From assembly GCF_002479495.1 (NCBI RefSeq), contig NZ_DLNQ01000014.1, positions 1-64,000 of the forward strand: a stretch of 64,000 nt of DNA, in the 5' to 3' direction. Position numbers and translations under genes: made by a program. The notes beneath the pieces were generated by a model. It did not search any database. It saw only the letters and a program-made list of their open reading frames with translations, and was not told the origin of the DNA. This stretch comes from Brevundimonas sp. UBA7506. GTDB taxonomy: Bacteria; Pseudomonadota; Alphaproteobacteria; Caulobacterales; Caulobacteraceae. The first letter of the stretch is position 1. Each line of letters opens with the position of its first letter. Shown here in pieces: positions 28,232-37,338 of the stretch.

Positions 28232-29197
28232 ATGAGCGTCGTCGCCTCCTACGTCTACAAGGACGGCAAGCGGGTTCGCGAGGCGCCGCTGACCGAGGCG
28301 GGGCTGCGGCTCAAGCCGGGCGAGTATCTGTGGATCGGTCTCTATGAACCGACCGACGAGGAGTTCGAGGGACTGGTGCGGCGTTTCCGCCTGCACCCGC
28401 TGGCGGTCGAGGATGCGCTGAGCGCGCATCAGATGCCCAAGATCGAGGTCTATGGCGGCGAGCTCTTCATCGTCGCCCGCACGGCCCAGAAGGTCGATGA
28501 CGCCATCCTCTATGGCGAGACCCACGTCTTCGTCGGCGCCCGCTACGTCATCACCATTCGCCACGGCTCGGCCCGCGCCCACACCCAGCTGCGCGCCCAG
28601 CTGGAGGCCTCGCCGCTGCAACTGCGGCACGGCGCCGACTTCATCCTGCACGGGGTTCTGGACTTCATCGTCGACGGCTATGTGCCGATCGTCGACGACA
28701 TCGAGGACAGCGTGCTGGAGATGGAGCAGCGGGCGCTGGACAGCTTTCTGTCGCGCGCGGACATCAAGCGCCTGTTCCAGCTGCGCCGGGAGCTGCTGAA
28801 GTTCAGTCGGGTGCTGGGGCCGATGGAGGAGGTGGCCAACCGGCTGCAGTCGCTGGACCTGCCATGCATCGACCGCGAGGTCCGTCCCTATTTCCGCGAC
28901 GTGGCCGACCATGTGCGACGCGTCGCCAGTCGGGCGGCGGCGTTGCGCGACATCCTGTCTTCGGTTTTCGAGGTGTCCAACCTGCTGGAGCAGCAACGTC
29001 AGGGCGTCATCACCCGCAAGCTGGCCGCCTGGGCCGCCATCCTAGCCACGCCCACGGCTGTGGCCGGCATCTACGGCATGAATTTCGACTACATGCCGGA
29101 GCTGCGCTGGGTCTATGGCTACCCCATGGTGATGGGGCTGATCGTGGCCATCTGCCTGGGCCTCTACGTCACCTTCAAGCGGACCAGGTGGCTGTAA
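28232..29197 (+). CDS. corA: CorA-family magnesium/divalent cation transporter
   Basis: The 321-residue protein has a large cytoplasmic N-terminal domain with a long helix region (about 150-255) and two C-terminal membrane helices. The first ends in the diagnostic YGMNF motif (GMN near residue 285-287), and the second runs through MVMGLIVAICLGLYVTF. This is the CorA pentameric channel layout for Mg2+ (or Co2+/Ni2+). Its TAA directly abuts the stop of convergent ppc with no bases between. Confidence 0.94.
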   Translation: MSVVASYVYKDGKRVREAPLTEAGLRLKPGEYLWIGLYEPTDEEFEGLVRRFRLHPLAVEDALSAHQMPKIEVYGGELFIVARTAQKVDDAILYGETHVFVGARYVITIRHGSARAHTQLRAQLEASPLQLRHGADFILHGVLDFIVDGYVPIVDDIEDSVLEMEQRALDSFLSRADIKRLFQLRRELLKFSRVLGPMEEVANRLQSLDLPCIDREVRPYFRDVADHVRRVASRAAALRDILSSVFEVSNLLEQQRQGVITRKLAAWAAILATPTAVAGIYGMNFDYMPELRWVYGYPMVMGLIVAICLGLYVTFKRTRWL

Positions 29198-31897
29198 TCA
29201 GCCGCTGTTTCGCAGGCCCGCCGCCACGCCGTTGATGGCCAGAAGGATGCCGTTGCGCACGCGTGGATCGTCGTCGCCGGCGCGGCGGCGGCGGATCAGT
29301 TCGATCTGCACATGGTTCAGCGGTTCGACATAGGGCATGCGCTGGCGGATCAGCCGGTCCAGCTCGGGCTGGCCGCCCAGCAGGTCGTCGTGGCCTGTGA
29401 TCGACAGGACGGCGGCCTTCGTGAGCCGCCACTCCTCGAGGATGGCGCCATAGATGCGCTCGGCCAGGGCCGCGTTGGGGACCAGTCCGGCGTAGCGGCG
29501 GGCGATGGCCATGTCGGCCTTGGCCATCACCATCTCCATGTTCTGGACCACGGTGCGGAAGAAGGGCCAGGCCCGGGCCATGTCGCGCAGTTCGTCCGGG
29601 TTCTCGCCCTGGACCGCGGAGCCGAAGCCGAACCAGCCGGGCAGCATGACCCGCGACTGCGACCAGCTGAACACCCAGGGAATGGCGCGCAGGTCCTCGA
29701 TCGCGGTCGAGGTCGAGCGTGAAGCCGGGCGCGAGCCGATCTTCAGGTCGGCGATCTCGGCGATGGGGGTGGCGGCGCGGAAATAGTCGACGAAGCCGGG
29801 CGTCTCATAGACCAGGGCGCGATAGGCCTTCATCGAGGCCGCCGACAGGCGGGCCGCCGTGGCGCCGTGTTCGGCGCTGTAGCCGCCGTCGGTCTGCGGC
29901 CCCAGCGAGGCCAGCAGGGTCCCGCAGGTCAGGGCGTCCAGGTTCCTTTGCGCCACCTCCGGTTCGCCGTACTTGTTGGCGATGACCTCGCCCTGTTCGG
30001 TGACGCGGATGCGGCCCGCGACCGTCCCCGCCGGCTGGCCGAGAACCGCCGAGAAGCTGGAGCCGCCGCCGCGCCCGACGGCGCCGCCGCGACCGTGGAA
30101 CAGCTGCAGCCGGACTCCTGCCGCGCGGGTCACCTCCAGCAGGGCGCGAGAGGCTTCGTGCAGTTCCCAGCCCGAGGTCAGGTAGGAGCCGTCCTTGTTC
30201 GAGTCCGAATAGCCGATCATGACTTCCTGCACCCCGCGCGCAGTCGCCACGGCGCGGGCCGAGGGCTCGGCCAGGACGCGCTCCAGGGTCGGCTGCGAGG
30301 CGCGCAGGTCCTCGATGGTCTCGAACAGGGGGGCGGCCTGGATCGGGCAGGCGGCGGGATCGGCGGGGTCGTAGAGGCCGACTTCTTTCAGCAGCAGATA
30401 GACCTCCAGCATGTCCGACGCCGCATCGGTCTTGGACACGATATGGGTGCGGATGGCCTGGGGTCCGAAGGCGGCGAGCGCCCGCGCGGCCGCCTGCAGG
30501 ATGGCGCGTTCCTTCAGGGTCTCTGGCTCATAATCCGCATACGGAGAAAACAACGGGCGGGGGTTGGACAATTCGCGGGCCAGCAGGGCCAGACGGGCGT
30601 TTTCGTCGAGCGCCGTATAGTCGGGACAGACGTCGGCCACCTTCAGCAGGTCAGTGACGACGCGTTCGTGCACGTCGGAATTCTGACGCAGATCCAAGGT
30701 CGCCATGTGGAAGCCGAAGACGTCGGCGCCCGTGATCAGCCGGGCCAGCCGGTCGTCAGCGAAGACGGCGCCGTGGGTGCGGATCAGGCTGTCGTGCAGC
30801 ACCGCCAGATCGGCGCGGAAGGCGTCGGGCCCTTCATAGGCCGGGGCCTCGAACGAGGCGGGCAGGGGGGCGGGGCCGCCAGTGAGGGTCAGATGAGTCG
30901 TCGACAGCCGGGCGTAGATGCGGCTCAGCGCCCGGCGATAGGGCTCGTCCGCGCGCTGGATCGAGGCGTCGCCGGAGCTTTGCGCCAGAGCTGCCAGCTC
31001 GGGGGTGACGCTGGTCAGGTCGGCCGAGAGGCTGAGCTCCTCGCCGAGCGCATTCGTCTCCTCCAGATAGAAGCGCAGCACGGCGCGCGACTGGGTGCGG
31101 AAGGCGGCGGCCAGAACCGCGCCGTCGACATTGGGATTACCGTCGCGGTCGCCGCCGACCCAGGTGCCGATGCGCAGGAAGGGCGCCAGGTCGGGCGCGT
31201 CCAGCAGGGTGCGCCACTCGGCCAGCTGGGCCGGGGCGACGTGCAGGAAGATGCGTTGCAGCCAGTCGGTGACGGTGTTGATCTCGTCCTGCACCACCAG
31301 GCCCGAGGCGCGGGTCAGGCGCGTGGCCCACAGGATGACGATCTGTCGCCGCAGCCCCGCCTTCAGCGCTTCGGGCGAACAGGCGACCCCGTCGCGATCG
31401 CAGCCGTCCAGCAAGGCGCCAACGGCGGCGATGCGGTCGATGACGCTCTTCCTGCGAACCTCGGACGGGTGGGCGGTCAGGACCGGCGAGATCAGGGCTT
31501 GCGACAGCAGATCGCGCACCGCCGCCCGTTCCACCCCTGCCGCGTCCAGCCGTTTCAGCGCGCCCTCGGGCGTGTCGGCCCGTTCGCCGGCCGCAGCCTG
31601 ATCCCGTGCGCGGCGCTTGCCCGCCCGGTCTTCGGCGACATTGGCCAGCAGGGAGAAGGCGGCGAAGCCGTGGGTCAGGCCGATGGCCTGGTCCAGCGAC
31701 AGATCCTTGAGCAGGGCCTCCAGCCGTGAGGCGTCATGCGAGGCCGGGTCGCGGTGATAGGCCACCGAGGCCTGACGCACCGCCTCGATCCGGTCGTAGA
31801 GTTCCTGGCCGCCCTCGTCGCGTATCACCTCGCCGAGCAGGGCGCCCAGCAGGCGAACCTCGTCGCGCAGTCGATCGTCGGCGGCCTGGATCATCAT
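29198..31897 (-). CDS. ppc: Phosphoenolpyruvate carboxylase
   Basis: PEP carboxylase adds bicarbonate to PEP to make oxaloacetate, refilling the TCA cycle. The 899-residue protein has VLTAHPSEVRRKS near 139-151 with the catalytic His, GTWVGGDRDGNPNVDG near 247-262, GYSDSNKDGSYLTSGW near 561-576 and FHGRGGAVGRGGG near 593-605. It ends with the usual LLAINGVAAGLRNSG type C-terminus. In TAHPSE a Ser replaces the more common Thr. The start could be either of two adjacent Met codons at 31897 or 31894. Confidence 0.97.
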   Translation of the reverse strand: MMIQAADDRLRDEVRLLGALLGEVIRDEGGQELYDRIEAVRQASVAYHRDPASHDASRLEALLKDLSLDQAIGLTHGFAAFSLLANVAEDRAGKRRARDQAAAGERADTPEGALKRLDAAGVERAAVRDLLSQALISPVLTAHPSEVRRKSVIDRIAAVGALLDGCDRDGVACSPEALKAGLRRQIVILWATRLTRASGLVVQDEINTVTDWLQRIFLHVAPAQLAEWRTLLDAPDLAPFLRIGTWVGGDRDGNPNVDGAVLAAAFRTQSRAVLRFYLEETNALGEELSLSADLTSVTPELAALAQSSGDASIQRADEPYRRALSRIYARLSTTHLTLTGGPAPLPASFEAPAYEGPDAFRADLAVLHDSLIRTHGAVFADDRLARLITGADVFGFHMATLDLRQNSDVHERVVTDLLKVADVCPDYTALDENARLALLARELSNPRPLFSPYADYEPETLKERAILQAAARALAAFGPQAIRTHIVSKTDAASDMLEVYLLLKEVGLYDPADPAACPIQAAPLFETIEDLRASQPTLERVLAEPSARAVATARGVQEVMIGYSDSNKDGSYLTSGWELHEASRALLEVTRAAGVRLQLFHGRGGAVGRGGGSSFSAVLGQPAGTVAGRIRVTEQGEVIANKYGEPEVAQRNLDALTCGTLLASLGPQTDGGYSAEHGATAARLSAASMKAYRALVYETPGFVDYFRAATPIAEIADLKIGSRPASRSTSTAIEDLRAIPWVFSWSQSRVMLPGWFGFGSAVQGENPDELRDMARAWPFFRTVVQNMEMVMAKADMAIARRYAGLVPNAALAERIYGAILEEWRLTKAAVLSITGHDDLLGGQPELDRLIRQRMPYVEPLNHVQIELIRRRRAGDDDPRVRNGILLAINGVAAGLRNSG

Positions 31898-32270
31898 ATT
31901 GTCCTTCAGCGGGGAGGCTGGAAGCGGGACCGTATCAGCGGAATCCGAACGGGCTAGTCCCCATGGTCAACGCTGAAACCCTTTGTGTGGTTGAGGGCGC
32001 GTAAAGGCGGGAGTCGACATTTGCTTGTGGATGCTCCATAAGCCGCCGCTTCCGGCGCAATTGAACCTGCGCCTCCTCCGGTACGACAGCTTTCCTTGGT
32101 CGTGCTACCGCGCTGAGCGCTGCTTGAGCACAGCCCATTCGGGCTCAGGCAGGCCGACCGGCCGATAGCCCTGACGAAAGAACGAGCCCGGCGAGGACCC
32201 TCTGCCGACGTGATCGTCGCCAGAGGCCGTTTCTCTATGGAGGTCAGGGTTCGCGCATGAAAGGTTTTGA
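31898..32270. other. 373-bp gap between divergent ppc and ffh
   Basis: I see no credible gene; the only short frames lack codon pattern and a ribosome site. The notable structure is a hairpin at 32199-32226 (CCTCTG-c-CGAC, loop GTGATC, GTCG-c-CAGAGG), followed by TTTCTCT and lying 44 bases before the ffh start. It may be a leader hairpin or a weak terminator of a short upstream transcript. I found no 4.5S RNA signature such as the GGAAGG tetraloop region. Confidence 0.5.
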
Positions 32271-33815
32271 ATGTTCGAGGCTCTGAACGAGCGGCTGACA
32301 GGCGTCTTCGACCGGATCACCGGCCGCGGCGCCCTGTCCGAAAAGGATGTCGAGGAAGCGCTGCGCGAAGTCCGCGTCGCGCTGCTCGAGGCCGACGTCG
32401 CCCTGCCGGTGGTCAAGGACTTCATCAGCCGCGCCAAGGAACAGGCGACCGGCGAAGAGGTCATCCGTTCGGTCAAGCCGGCCGATCAGGTGGTCAAGAT
32501 CGTCTATGACGGTCTGGTCGAGATGCTGGGCGGCGAAGAGCCGGTCCCGCTGAACACCAACGCCACGCCGCCCGCCGTGATCCTGATGGCCGGCCTGCAG
32601 GGCTCGGGCAAGACCACGACCTCGGCCAAGCTGGCGCTGCGTCTGACCAAGTTCGACCGCAAGAAGGTCATGATGGCCTCGCTGGACACGCGTCGTCCGG
32701 CGGCCATGGAGCAGCTGGCGACCCTGGGTCAGCAGATCGAGGTCGCGACCCTGCCCATCGTGGCGGGCCAGTCGGCGGTCGAGATCGCCAAGCGCGCCCT
32801 GCAATCCGCCAAGCTGCAGGGCTTCGACGTCCTGATCCTCGACACCGCCGGCCGCATCACGCTGGACGAGGCCCTGATGGCCGAGGTGGCCGAGGTGGCC
32901 CGTGTCGCCAATCCGGTCGAGACCCTGCTGGTCGCCGACAGCCTGACGGGTCAGGACGCGGTCCGCACGGCGGCCGCCTTCCACGAGCGTCTGCCGCTGA
33001 CCGGCCTGGTGCTGACCCGCGCCGACGGCGACGGTCGCGGCGGCGCCATGCTGTCGATGCGCGCCGTCACCGGCCTGCCGATCAAGTATCTGGGCGCCGG
33101 TGAAAAGGTCGACGCCCTCGACGTCTTCGACGCCCGCCGCGTCGCCGGTCGCATCCTGGGTCAGGGCGACATCGTCGCCCTGGTCGAAAAGGCCGCGACC
33201 GAGCTGGATCAGGCCAAGGCCGAGAAGATGGCCCGCAAGCTGGCCAAGGGCCAGTTTGATCTGGACGATCTGGCCGGCCAGCTGGGCCAGATGAAGAAGA
33301 TGGGCGGGCTGCAGGGCATCATGGGCATGCTGCCCGGCGTGGCCAAGCTGAAGGCCCAGATGGCCGACAGCAACGTCAACGACAAGATGATCGACCGCCA
33401 GCTGGCCATCATCTCCTCGATGACCAAGGCCGAGCGCAAGAAGCCCGACCTGCTGAACGCCAGCCGCAAGAAGCGCGTCGCCGCCGGCTCGGGCGTCGAG
33501 GTCCAGGACATCAATCGCCTGCTGAAACAGCACCGGCAGATGGCCGACATGGTCAAGTCGCTGTCCAAGGGCGGCGGCAAGAACCTGCAGAAGATGGCCG
33601 CCATGATGGGCGGTCTCGGCGGCGGCGGCGGCATGCCCGGCCTTCCCGGAATGGGCGGTCCCGACATGGCCCGCCTCAAGGCCCTGGGCGGCGGCAAGAT
33701 GGCCGAACCCAGCGCCGACGACATGAAAGCCATTCAGGACCGGCTTGCCGGACTGGGCGGCGGACAACTTCCGGGAGGCCTTCCGGGCCTGCCGGGCTTC
33801 CCGAAAAAGAACTGA
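32271..33815 (+). CDS. ffh: Signal recognition particle protein Ffh
   Basis: Ffh is the SRP54 GTPase that binds 4.5S RNA and signal sequences and delivers ribosomes to FtsY. The 514 residues comprise the N domain (about 1-85), the G domain with GLQGSGKTTTSAKLA near 107-121, DTRRPAAMEQL near 138-148, DTAGR near 191 and TRADGDGRGGA near 247-257, and a Met-rich M domain (about 295-440). The C-terminus is Gly/Met/Pro-rich and longer than in E. coli (453). The ATG at 32271 begins the standard MFEALNERL. Confidence 0.97.
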   Translation: MFEALNERLTGVFDRITGRGALSEKDVEEALREVRVALLEADVALPVVKDFISRAKEQATGEEVIRSVKPADQVVKIVYDGLVEMLGGEEPVPLNTNATPPAVILMAGLQGSGKTTTSAKLALRLTKFDRKKVMMASLDTRRPAAMEQLATLGQQIEVATLPIVAGQSAVEIAKRALQSAKLQGFDVLILDTAGRITLDEALMAEVAEVARVANPVETLLVADSLTGQDAVRTAAAFHERLPLTGLVLTRADGDGRGGAMLSMRAVTGLPIKYLGAGEKVDALDVFDARRVAGRILGQGDIVALVEKAATELDQAKAEKMARKLAKGQFDLDDLAGQLGQMKKMGGLQGIMGMLPGVAKLKAQMADSNVNDKMIDRQLAIISSMTKAERKKPDLLNASRKKRVAAGSGVEVQDINRLLKQHRQMADMVKSLSKGGGKNLQKMAAMMGGLGGGGGMPGLPGMGGPDMARLKALGGGKMAEPSADDMKAIQDRLAGLGGGQLPGGLPGLPGFPKKN

Positions 33816-33842
33816 TTTCGATTTTCTAGAAAGAGACTGAAA

Positions 33843-34376
33843 ATGCTGAAGATTCGTCTGGCCCGCGGCGGCGCCAAGAAGCGCCCCTACTACTACATCG
33901 TCGTGGCTGACTCGCACGCTCCGCGCGACGGCAAGTTCATCGAGCGCGTCGGCAGCTACAACCCGATGCTGCCCAAGGACAGCGCCACCCCGCGCGTCGT
34001 CCTGAAGGCCGACCGCATCTCGGAATGGCTGGCCAAGGGCGCTCAGCCGACCGATCGCGTCGCCCGCTTCATCAGCCAGTCGCAAGACGAAGTCCTGGTC
34101 GGCAAGGTCGCCTGGACCCAGTCGAACAACCCGAACAAGGGCACGCCGGGCAAGAAGGCCCAGGAACGCGCCGCCGAGCGCGCCCAGCGCGAAGCCGACC
34201 GTCTGGAAGCTGAAGCCGCCGCCAAGGTCGAGGCTGCCGAAGCCGCCGCCCGCGCCAAGGAAGAAGCCGCCGCTGCCGCCGAAGCCGCCAAGAACGCTCC
34301 GGCTGCTGAAGAAGCCCCGGTCGAAGCCGCTGCTGAAGAAGCTCCGGCCGCTGAAGCGACCGAAGAACAGGCTTAA
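33843..34376 (+). CDS. rpsP: Ribosomal protein S16 (bS16) with long Ala/Glu-rich tail
   Basis: S16 is needed for 30S assembly. The conserved core is complete in the first 85 residues ([33 protein letters not shown], then [18 protein letters not shown]). The total length is 177, about twice the E. coli protein (82). The extra part (about 100-177) is an Ala/Glu-rich helical tail ending [13 protein letters not shown]. Tails of this type occur in some Alphaproteobacteria but this one is long. It follows ffh by 27 bases and is separated from rimM by a repeat element. Confidence 0.97.
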   Translation: MLKIRLARGGAKKRPYYYIVVADSHAPRDGKFIERVGSYNPMLPKDSATPRVVLKADRISEWLAKGAQPTDRVARFISQSQDEVLVGKVAWTQSNNPNKGTPGKKAQERAAERAQREADRLEAEAAAKVEAAEAAARAKEEAAAAAEAAKNAPAAEEAPVEAAAEEAPAAEATEEQA

Positions 34377-34386
34377 GCCTTTCGTG

Positions 34387-34498
34387 CGTCATCCCGGAAC
34401 CGCCGGCAGGCGGTATCCGGGACCGCCAAGGGCGCTGCAGTTCCACATTGTCGAGCCTGTCGTGGCCCCGGATATCGCTTCGCGATTCCGGGGTGACG
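34387..34498. repeat. Imperfect inverted-repeat element, type C, copy 2
   Basis: The 112-bp element starts CGTCATCCCGGAACC and ends with GATTCCGGGGTGACG. Inside are ACCGCCGGCAGGCGGT on the left and ATATCGCTTCGCGAT on the right, so each end folds into its own hairpin. It lies inside the rpsP-rimM pair, 10 bases after rpsP and 16 bases before rimM, so it is probably transcribed in an operon mRNA. Confidence 0.75.
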
Positions 34499-34514
34499 TT
34501 TATGAGGAGCTCCC

Positions 34515-35039
34515 ATGTCTGACCCGAAACTGATCCTCGTCGCCCAGATCGGCGGCGCCTTCGGCGTGAAGGGCGAGGTGCGGATCACCGCCTTCACCGC
34601 CGACCCCATGGCCCTGCTGACCTATCAGCCCCTGCTGAAGGCGGACGGAACGCCCGCCCTGACCCTGCTGTCGGCGCGGCCGGACAAGGCGGGCGTGGTG
34701 GCCAGGGTCAAGGAGATCGCCAGCAAGGAACAGGCCGACGCCATGCGCGGCCAGAAGCTGTTCGTGCCGCGCGACCGCCTGCCCGAGCCGGAAGAAGACG
34801 AGTTCTACCTGACCGATCTGGTGGGGCTGCAGGCCCGTGATCTGGACGACGCCGTCGTCGGCACGGTCAAGTCTGTGCAGAATTTCGGCGCCTCGGACAT
34901 GCTGGAGATCAGCCCGAAGGAAGGCGGTCCGACCTGGTACCTGCCCTTCACCCGCGAGGCGGCGCCGGACCTGCGCATCTCTGAGGGATGGCTGCGCATC
35001 GTGCGCCCGACCGAGGTGGACGAGCGCGACGAGGCCTGA
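34515..35039 (+). CDS. rimM: 16S rRNA processing protein RimM
   Basis: RimM helps mature the 30S head and interacts with S19. The 174-residue protein has the N-terminal VAQIGGAFGVKGEVRITAFT, the middle GQKLFVPRDRLPEPEEDEFYLTDLVG split across residues 75-100, and a PRC-barrel C-terminus (VVGTVKSVQNFGASDMLEI, then YLPFT and LRIV). Normally trmD and rplS would follow; here a GST gene begins 81 bases later. Confidence 0.96.
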   Translation: MSDPKLILVAQIGGAFGVKGEVRITAFTADPMALLTYQPLLKADGTPALTLLSARPDKAGVVARVKEIASKEQADAMRGQKLFVPRDRLPEPEEDEFYLTDLVGLQARDLDDAVVGTVKSVQNFGASDMLEISPKEGGPTWYLPFTREAAPDLRISEGWLRIVRPTEVDERDEA

Positions 35040-35120
35040 CCGACCGCCACCGACGCGGTGGCTATTGCGTCGGGCGGTTCGGCTTCCAACATGGGAGGCT
35101 CAACCCGCCCGGAGCGCCCC

Positions 35121-35825
35121 ATGGCCGACCTGTCCGCCTTTCCCATCACCCGCCAGTACCCGCCGGCTCATCCCGACCGGCTGCAGCTCTACTCCCTGCC
35201 GACGCCGAACGGGGTCAAGGTCTCCATCCTGCTGGAGGAGCTGGGTCTGGCCTACGAGCCGCATCTGGTCGACATCGGCAAGAACGAGACCTGGACGCCC
35301 GACTATCTGTCGCTGAACCCCAACGGCAAGATCCCGGCCATCATCGATCCGGAGGGTCCGGGCGGCAAACCCCTGCCCCTGTTCGAGTCCGGGGCCATCC
35401 TGGTCTATCTGGCCGAAAAGACGGGGCGCTTCCTGCCCGTCGATCCGGCGGCGCGCTACGAGACCCTGCAGTGGGTCTTCTTCCAGATGGCGGCCATCGG
35501 CCCGATGTTCGGTCAGGTCGGCTTCTTCCACAAGTTCGCCGGGCGCGAGTTCGAGGACAAGCGTCCGCGCGACCGCTACGTCGCCGAGTCGCGGCGTCTT
35601 CTGGGCGTTCTAGAAGGGCGTTTAGAGGGCCGGGACTGGATCATGGGCGACGACTACACCATCGCCGACATCGCCATCCTGGGCTGGGTGCGCAACCTGA
35701 TCGGCTTCTATGAGGCGGGCGATCTGGTCGGCTTTTCTGACTTCCCGCGCGTGGCCGCCTGGCTGGAGCGGGGTCTGGCGCGCCCGGCGGTGCAGCGGGG
35801 TCTGAACATCCCGGCGCGGCCGTAG
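35121..35825 (+). CDS. Glutathione S-transferase, YfcG/Ure2-like
   Basis: The 234-residue protein has an N-terminal thioredoxin-like domain: LQLYSLPTPNGVKVSILLEE near 18-37, LNPNGKIPAIID near 64-75 and the glutathione-binding FESGAILVYLAEKTGRFLP near 84-102. A helical C-terminal domain has DWIMGDDYTIADIAILGWV near 172-190. The asparagine in the TPNGVKV loop is typical of the nu class (YfcG), which reduces disulfides. The ATG at 35121 is chosen because the 21 upstream in-frame residues are not GST-like. Confidence 0.92.
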   Translation: MADLSAFPITRQYPPAHPDRLQLYSLPTPNGVKVSILLEELGLAYEPHLVDIGKNETWTPDYLSLNPNGKIPAIIDPEGPGGKPLPLFESGAILVYLAEKTGRFLPVDPAARYETLQWVFFQMAAIGPMFGQVGFFHKFAGREFEDKRPRDRYVAESRRLLGVLEGRLEGRDWIMGDDYTIADIAILGWVRNLIGFYEAGDLVGFSDFPRVAAWLERGLARPAVQRGLNIPARP

Positions 35826-35833
35826 GAGAGATA

Positions 35834-35860
35834 GCGGGGGCGCGGACGCCGCGCCCCCGC
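35834..35860. terminator. Perfect 12-bp hairpin between GST and yegP-like genes
   Basis: Arms 35834-35845 and 35849-35860 are fully complementary, all G+C, with a 3-base loop. There is no T tract on either side, so it may be a transcript-end stabiliser between the two convergent genes rather than a classical terminator. Confidence 0.5.
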
Positions 35861-35865
35861 GAAAC

Positions 35866-36039
35866 TCAGACTTCTTCGGTCGGGGCGTCGCCGACGTGCT
35901 TCTTGATCGACTCGATGGCGCGCTTGGCGCCCGACTTGTCCGAGTAGCCTTCGGTCGAGAAGATGATCTCGGAATTGTACTTGAACCGGACGCGGAACTC
36001 GCCCGCCTTGTCCTGATAGACTTCGAACTTGTGCGCCAT
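35866..36039 (-). CDS. YegP-family (DUF1508) small protein
   Basis: The complementary strand encodes 57 residues beginning MAHKFEVYQDKAGEFRVR and including SEIIFSTEGYSDKSGAKRAI before an acidic end APTEEV. This is one DUF1508/YegP unit (the strand then G-Y-x-x-K-x-x-x-x-x-x-I pattern). E. coli YegP has two tandem copies; single-copy forms are common. Function is unknown. The gene has normal codon use and stands alone between GST (convergent) and benE. Confidence 0.88.
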   Translation of the reverse strand: MAHKFEVYQDKAGEFRVRFKYNSEIIFSTEGYSDKSGAKRAIESIKKHVGDAPTEEV

Positions 36040-36128
36040 GATCGCCTCGCTCTGACGGCCGCCAGTCGGCCGGACGTCAGGCTGTCACAGTCACGCTGGG
36101 GACGGAAGGGCGTGAATGTAAAACCGGG

Positions 36129-37301
36129 TCAGGGTCGGGGGCGGATCCAGCGTCGCGCGGCCAGCGCCAGGAAACCGACCGCCAGACCCCAGAAGGCCGA
36201 ACCGACCCCGAACAGGGCCACGCCGGACGCGGTGGCGGCAAAGGTCAACACCGCCGCTTCGCGGTCCTCAGGCAGGCTCATCATGCCGGTCAGGGAGCCC
36301 GTCAGCGGCGCGATCAGGGCCAGGCCGGTGATGACCGCCAGCGCCCCTGTCGGCATGGCGATGAACAGGCCCGCCAGCGGCGCGGCGAAGAGGGCGACTA
36401 TCAGATAGATCAGGCCGTAGAGGACGCCGACGGTCCAGCGCCGGCTTTGATCGGGGTGGGCCTCGGGGCCGGTGCAGATCGCGGCGGTGATGGCGGCCAG
36501 GTTGACGCCGTGGGCGCCGAAGGGGGCCAGGACCGTGCTGGTTAGCCCGCCCCAGAAGATCAGCTTGCCGGCGGGCGGGGCGTATCCGGCGGCCCTCAGC
36601 ACCACCAGACCGGGCAGGTTCTGCGAAGCCAGCGTCACCAGATAGAGGGGCAGGGCCAGGCTGATCGCCGCCTTCCAGTCAAAGGCGGGCATGACCGGCG
36701 ACAGCTCGCCGAACAGGCCGGTCCCGGCGGGCAGGCCGACCTGACCGCGCAGGGCCAGGACCGCAAAGGCCGCGACCAGAACCGCCGGCAGGGCCCAGGC
36801 GGCGGCGACCCTTCGCATGATCAGGAAGACGGCCAGCAGGCCCGCCGCCAGCGCCATGTCGGTCGGGAAGACGAGAAACAGCTTCAGACAGAAGGGCAGA
36901 AGGACGCCCGCCAGCATGGCCGAGGCTATGGCGGCGGGAATGCGCTCGGCCAGCCGGCCCAGAGCCGGGACCAGGCCGGTCAGCACCATCAGCAGGCCGG
37001 CGATGACAAAGGCGCCGACGGCGGTCGACCACCCCTGCCCTAACGTCGAGGCCGCCAGCAGGGCTGCGCCCGGCGTCGACCAGGCCAGGACGACCGGCAT
37101 CTTCAGCCGCCAGCTCAGCACCGCGCCCGGCAGGCCGATGCCGAGGCAGAGCGCGGTGACCATGGAGATGATCTGCGCGGGCGAGGCCCCCAGCGTCTGA
37201 CCCGCCTGAACGATCAAGGCCACCGTGCCGCCGAAGCCGATGACGGTCGCCACGGCGGCGGCGGAGAAGCTGGAAGGCGGGGGGAGGCGCGACGAACTCA
37301 T
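36129..37301 (-). CDS. BenE-family benzoate/H+ symporter-like membrane protein
   Basis: The 390-residue protein is hydrophobic throughout, with about twelve membrane segments. It has the BenE pattern: IGFGGTVALIVQAGQTLGAS near the N-terminus, LAWSTPGAALLA near 75, LASQNLPGLVVLRAAGY near 230 and LAPFGAHGVNLAAITAAIC near 262. E. coli BenE-type proteins are annotated as benzoate transporters. No benzoate catabolic genes are near, so the true substrate is open. Confidence 0.88.
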   Translation of the reverse strand: MSSSRLPPPSSFSAAAVATVIGFGGTVALIVQAGQTLGASPAQIISMVTALCLGIGLPGAVLSWRLKMPVVLAWSTPGAALLAASTLGQGWSTAVGAFVIAGLLMVLTGLVPALGRLAERIPAAIASAMLAGVLLPFCLKLFLVFPTDMALAAGLLAVFLIMRRVAAAWALPAVLVAAFAVLALRGQVGLPAGTGLFGELSPVMPAFDWKAAISLALPLYLVTLASQNLPGLVVLRAAGYAPPAGKLIFWGGLTSTVLAPFGAHGVNLAAITAAICTGPEAHPDQSRRWTVGVLYGLIYLIVALFAAPLAGLFIAMPTGALAVITGLALIAPLTGSLTGMMSLPEDREAAVLTFAATASGVALFGVGSAFWGLAVGFLALAARRWIRPRP

Positions 37302-37338
37302 GCGGCGAAGCTAGGCCGGGCGGCGGCGCCCGGGAAGC

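Noticed and set aside
31935..32138. 67-codon - strand frame between ppc and ffh
   Set aside because: No ribosome site, atypical composition and no family; left as non-coding gap.
31898..32270. 4.5S SRP RNA gene next to ffh
   Set aside because: No GGAAGG-type tetraloop region or long self-pairing typical of the RNA.
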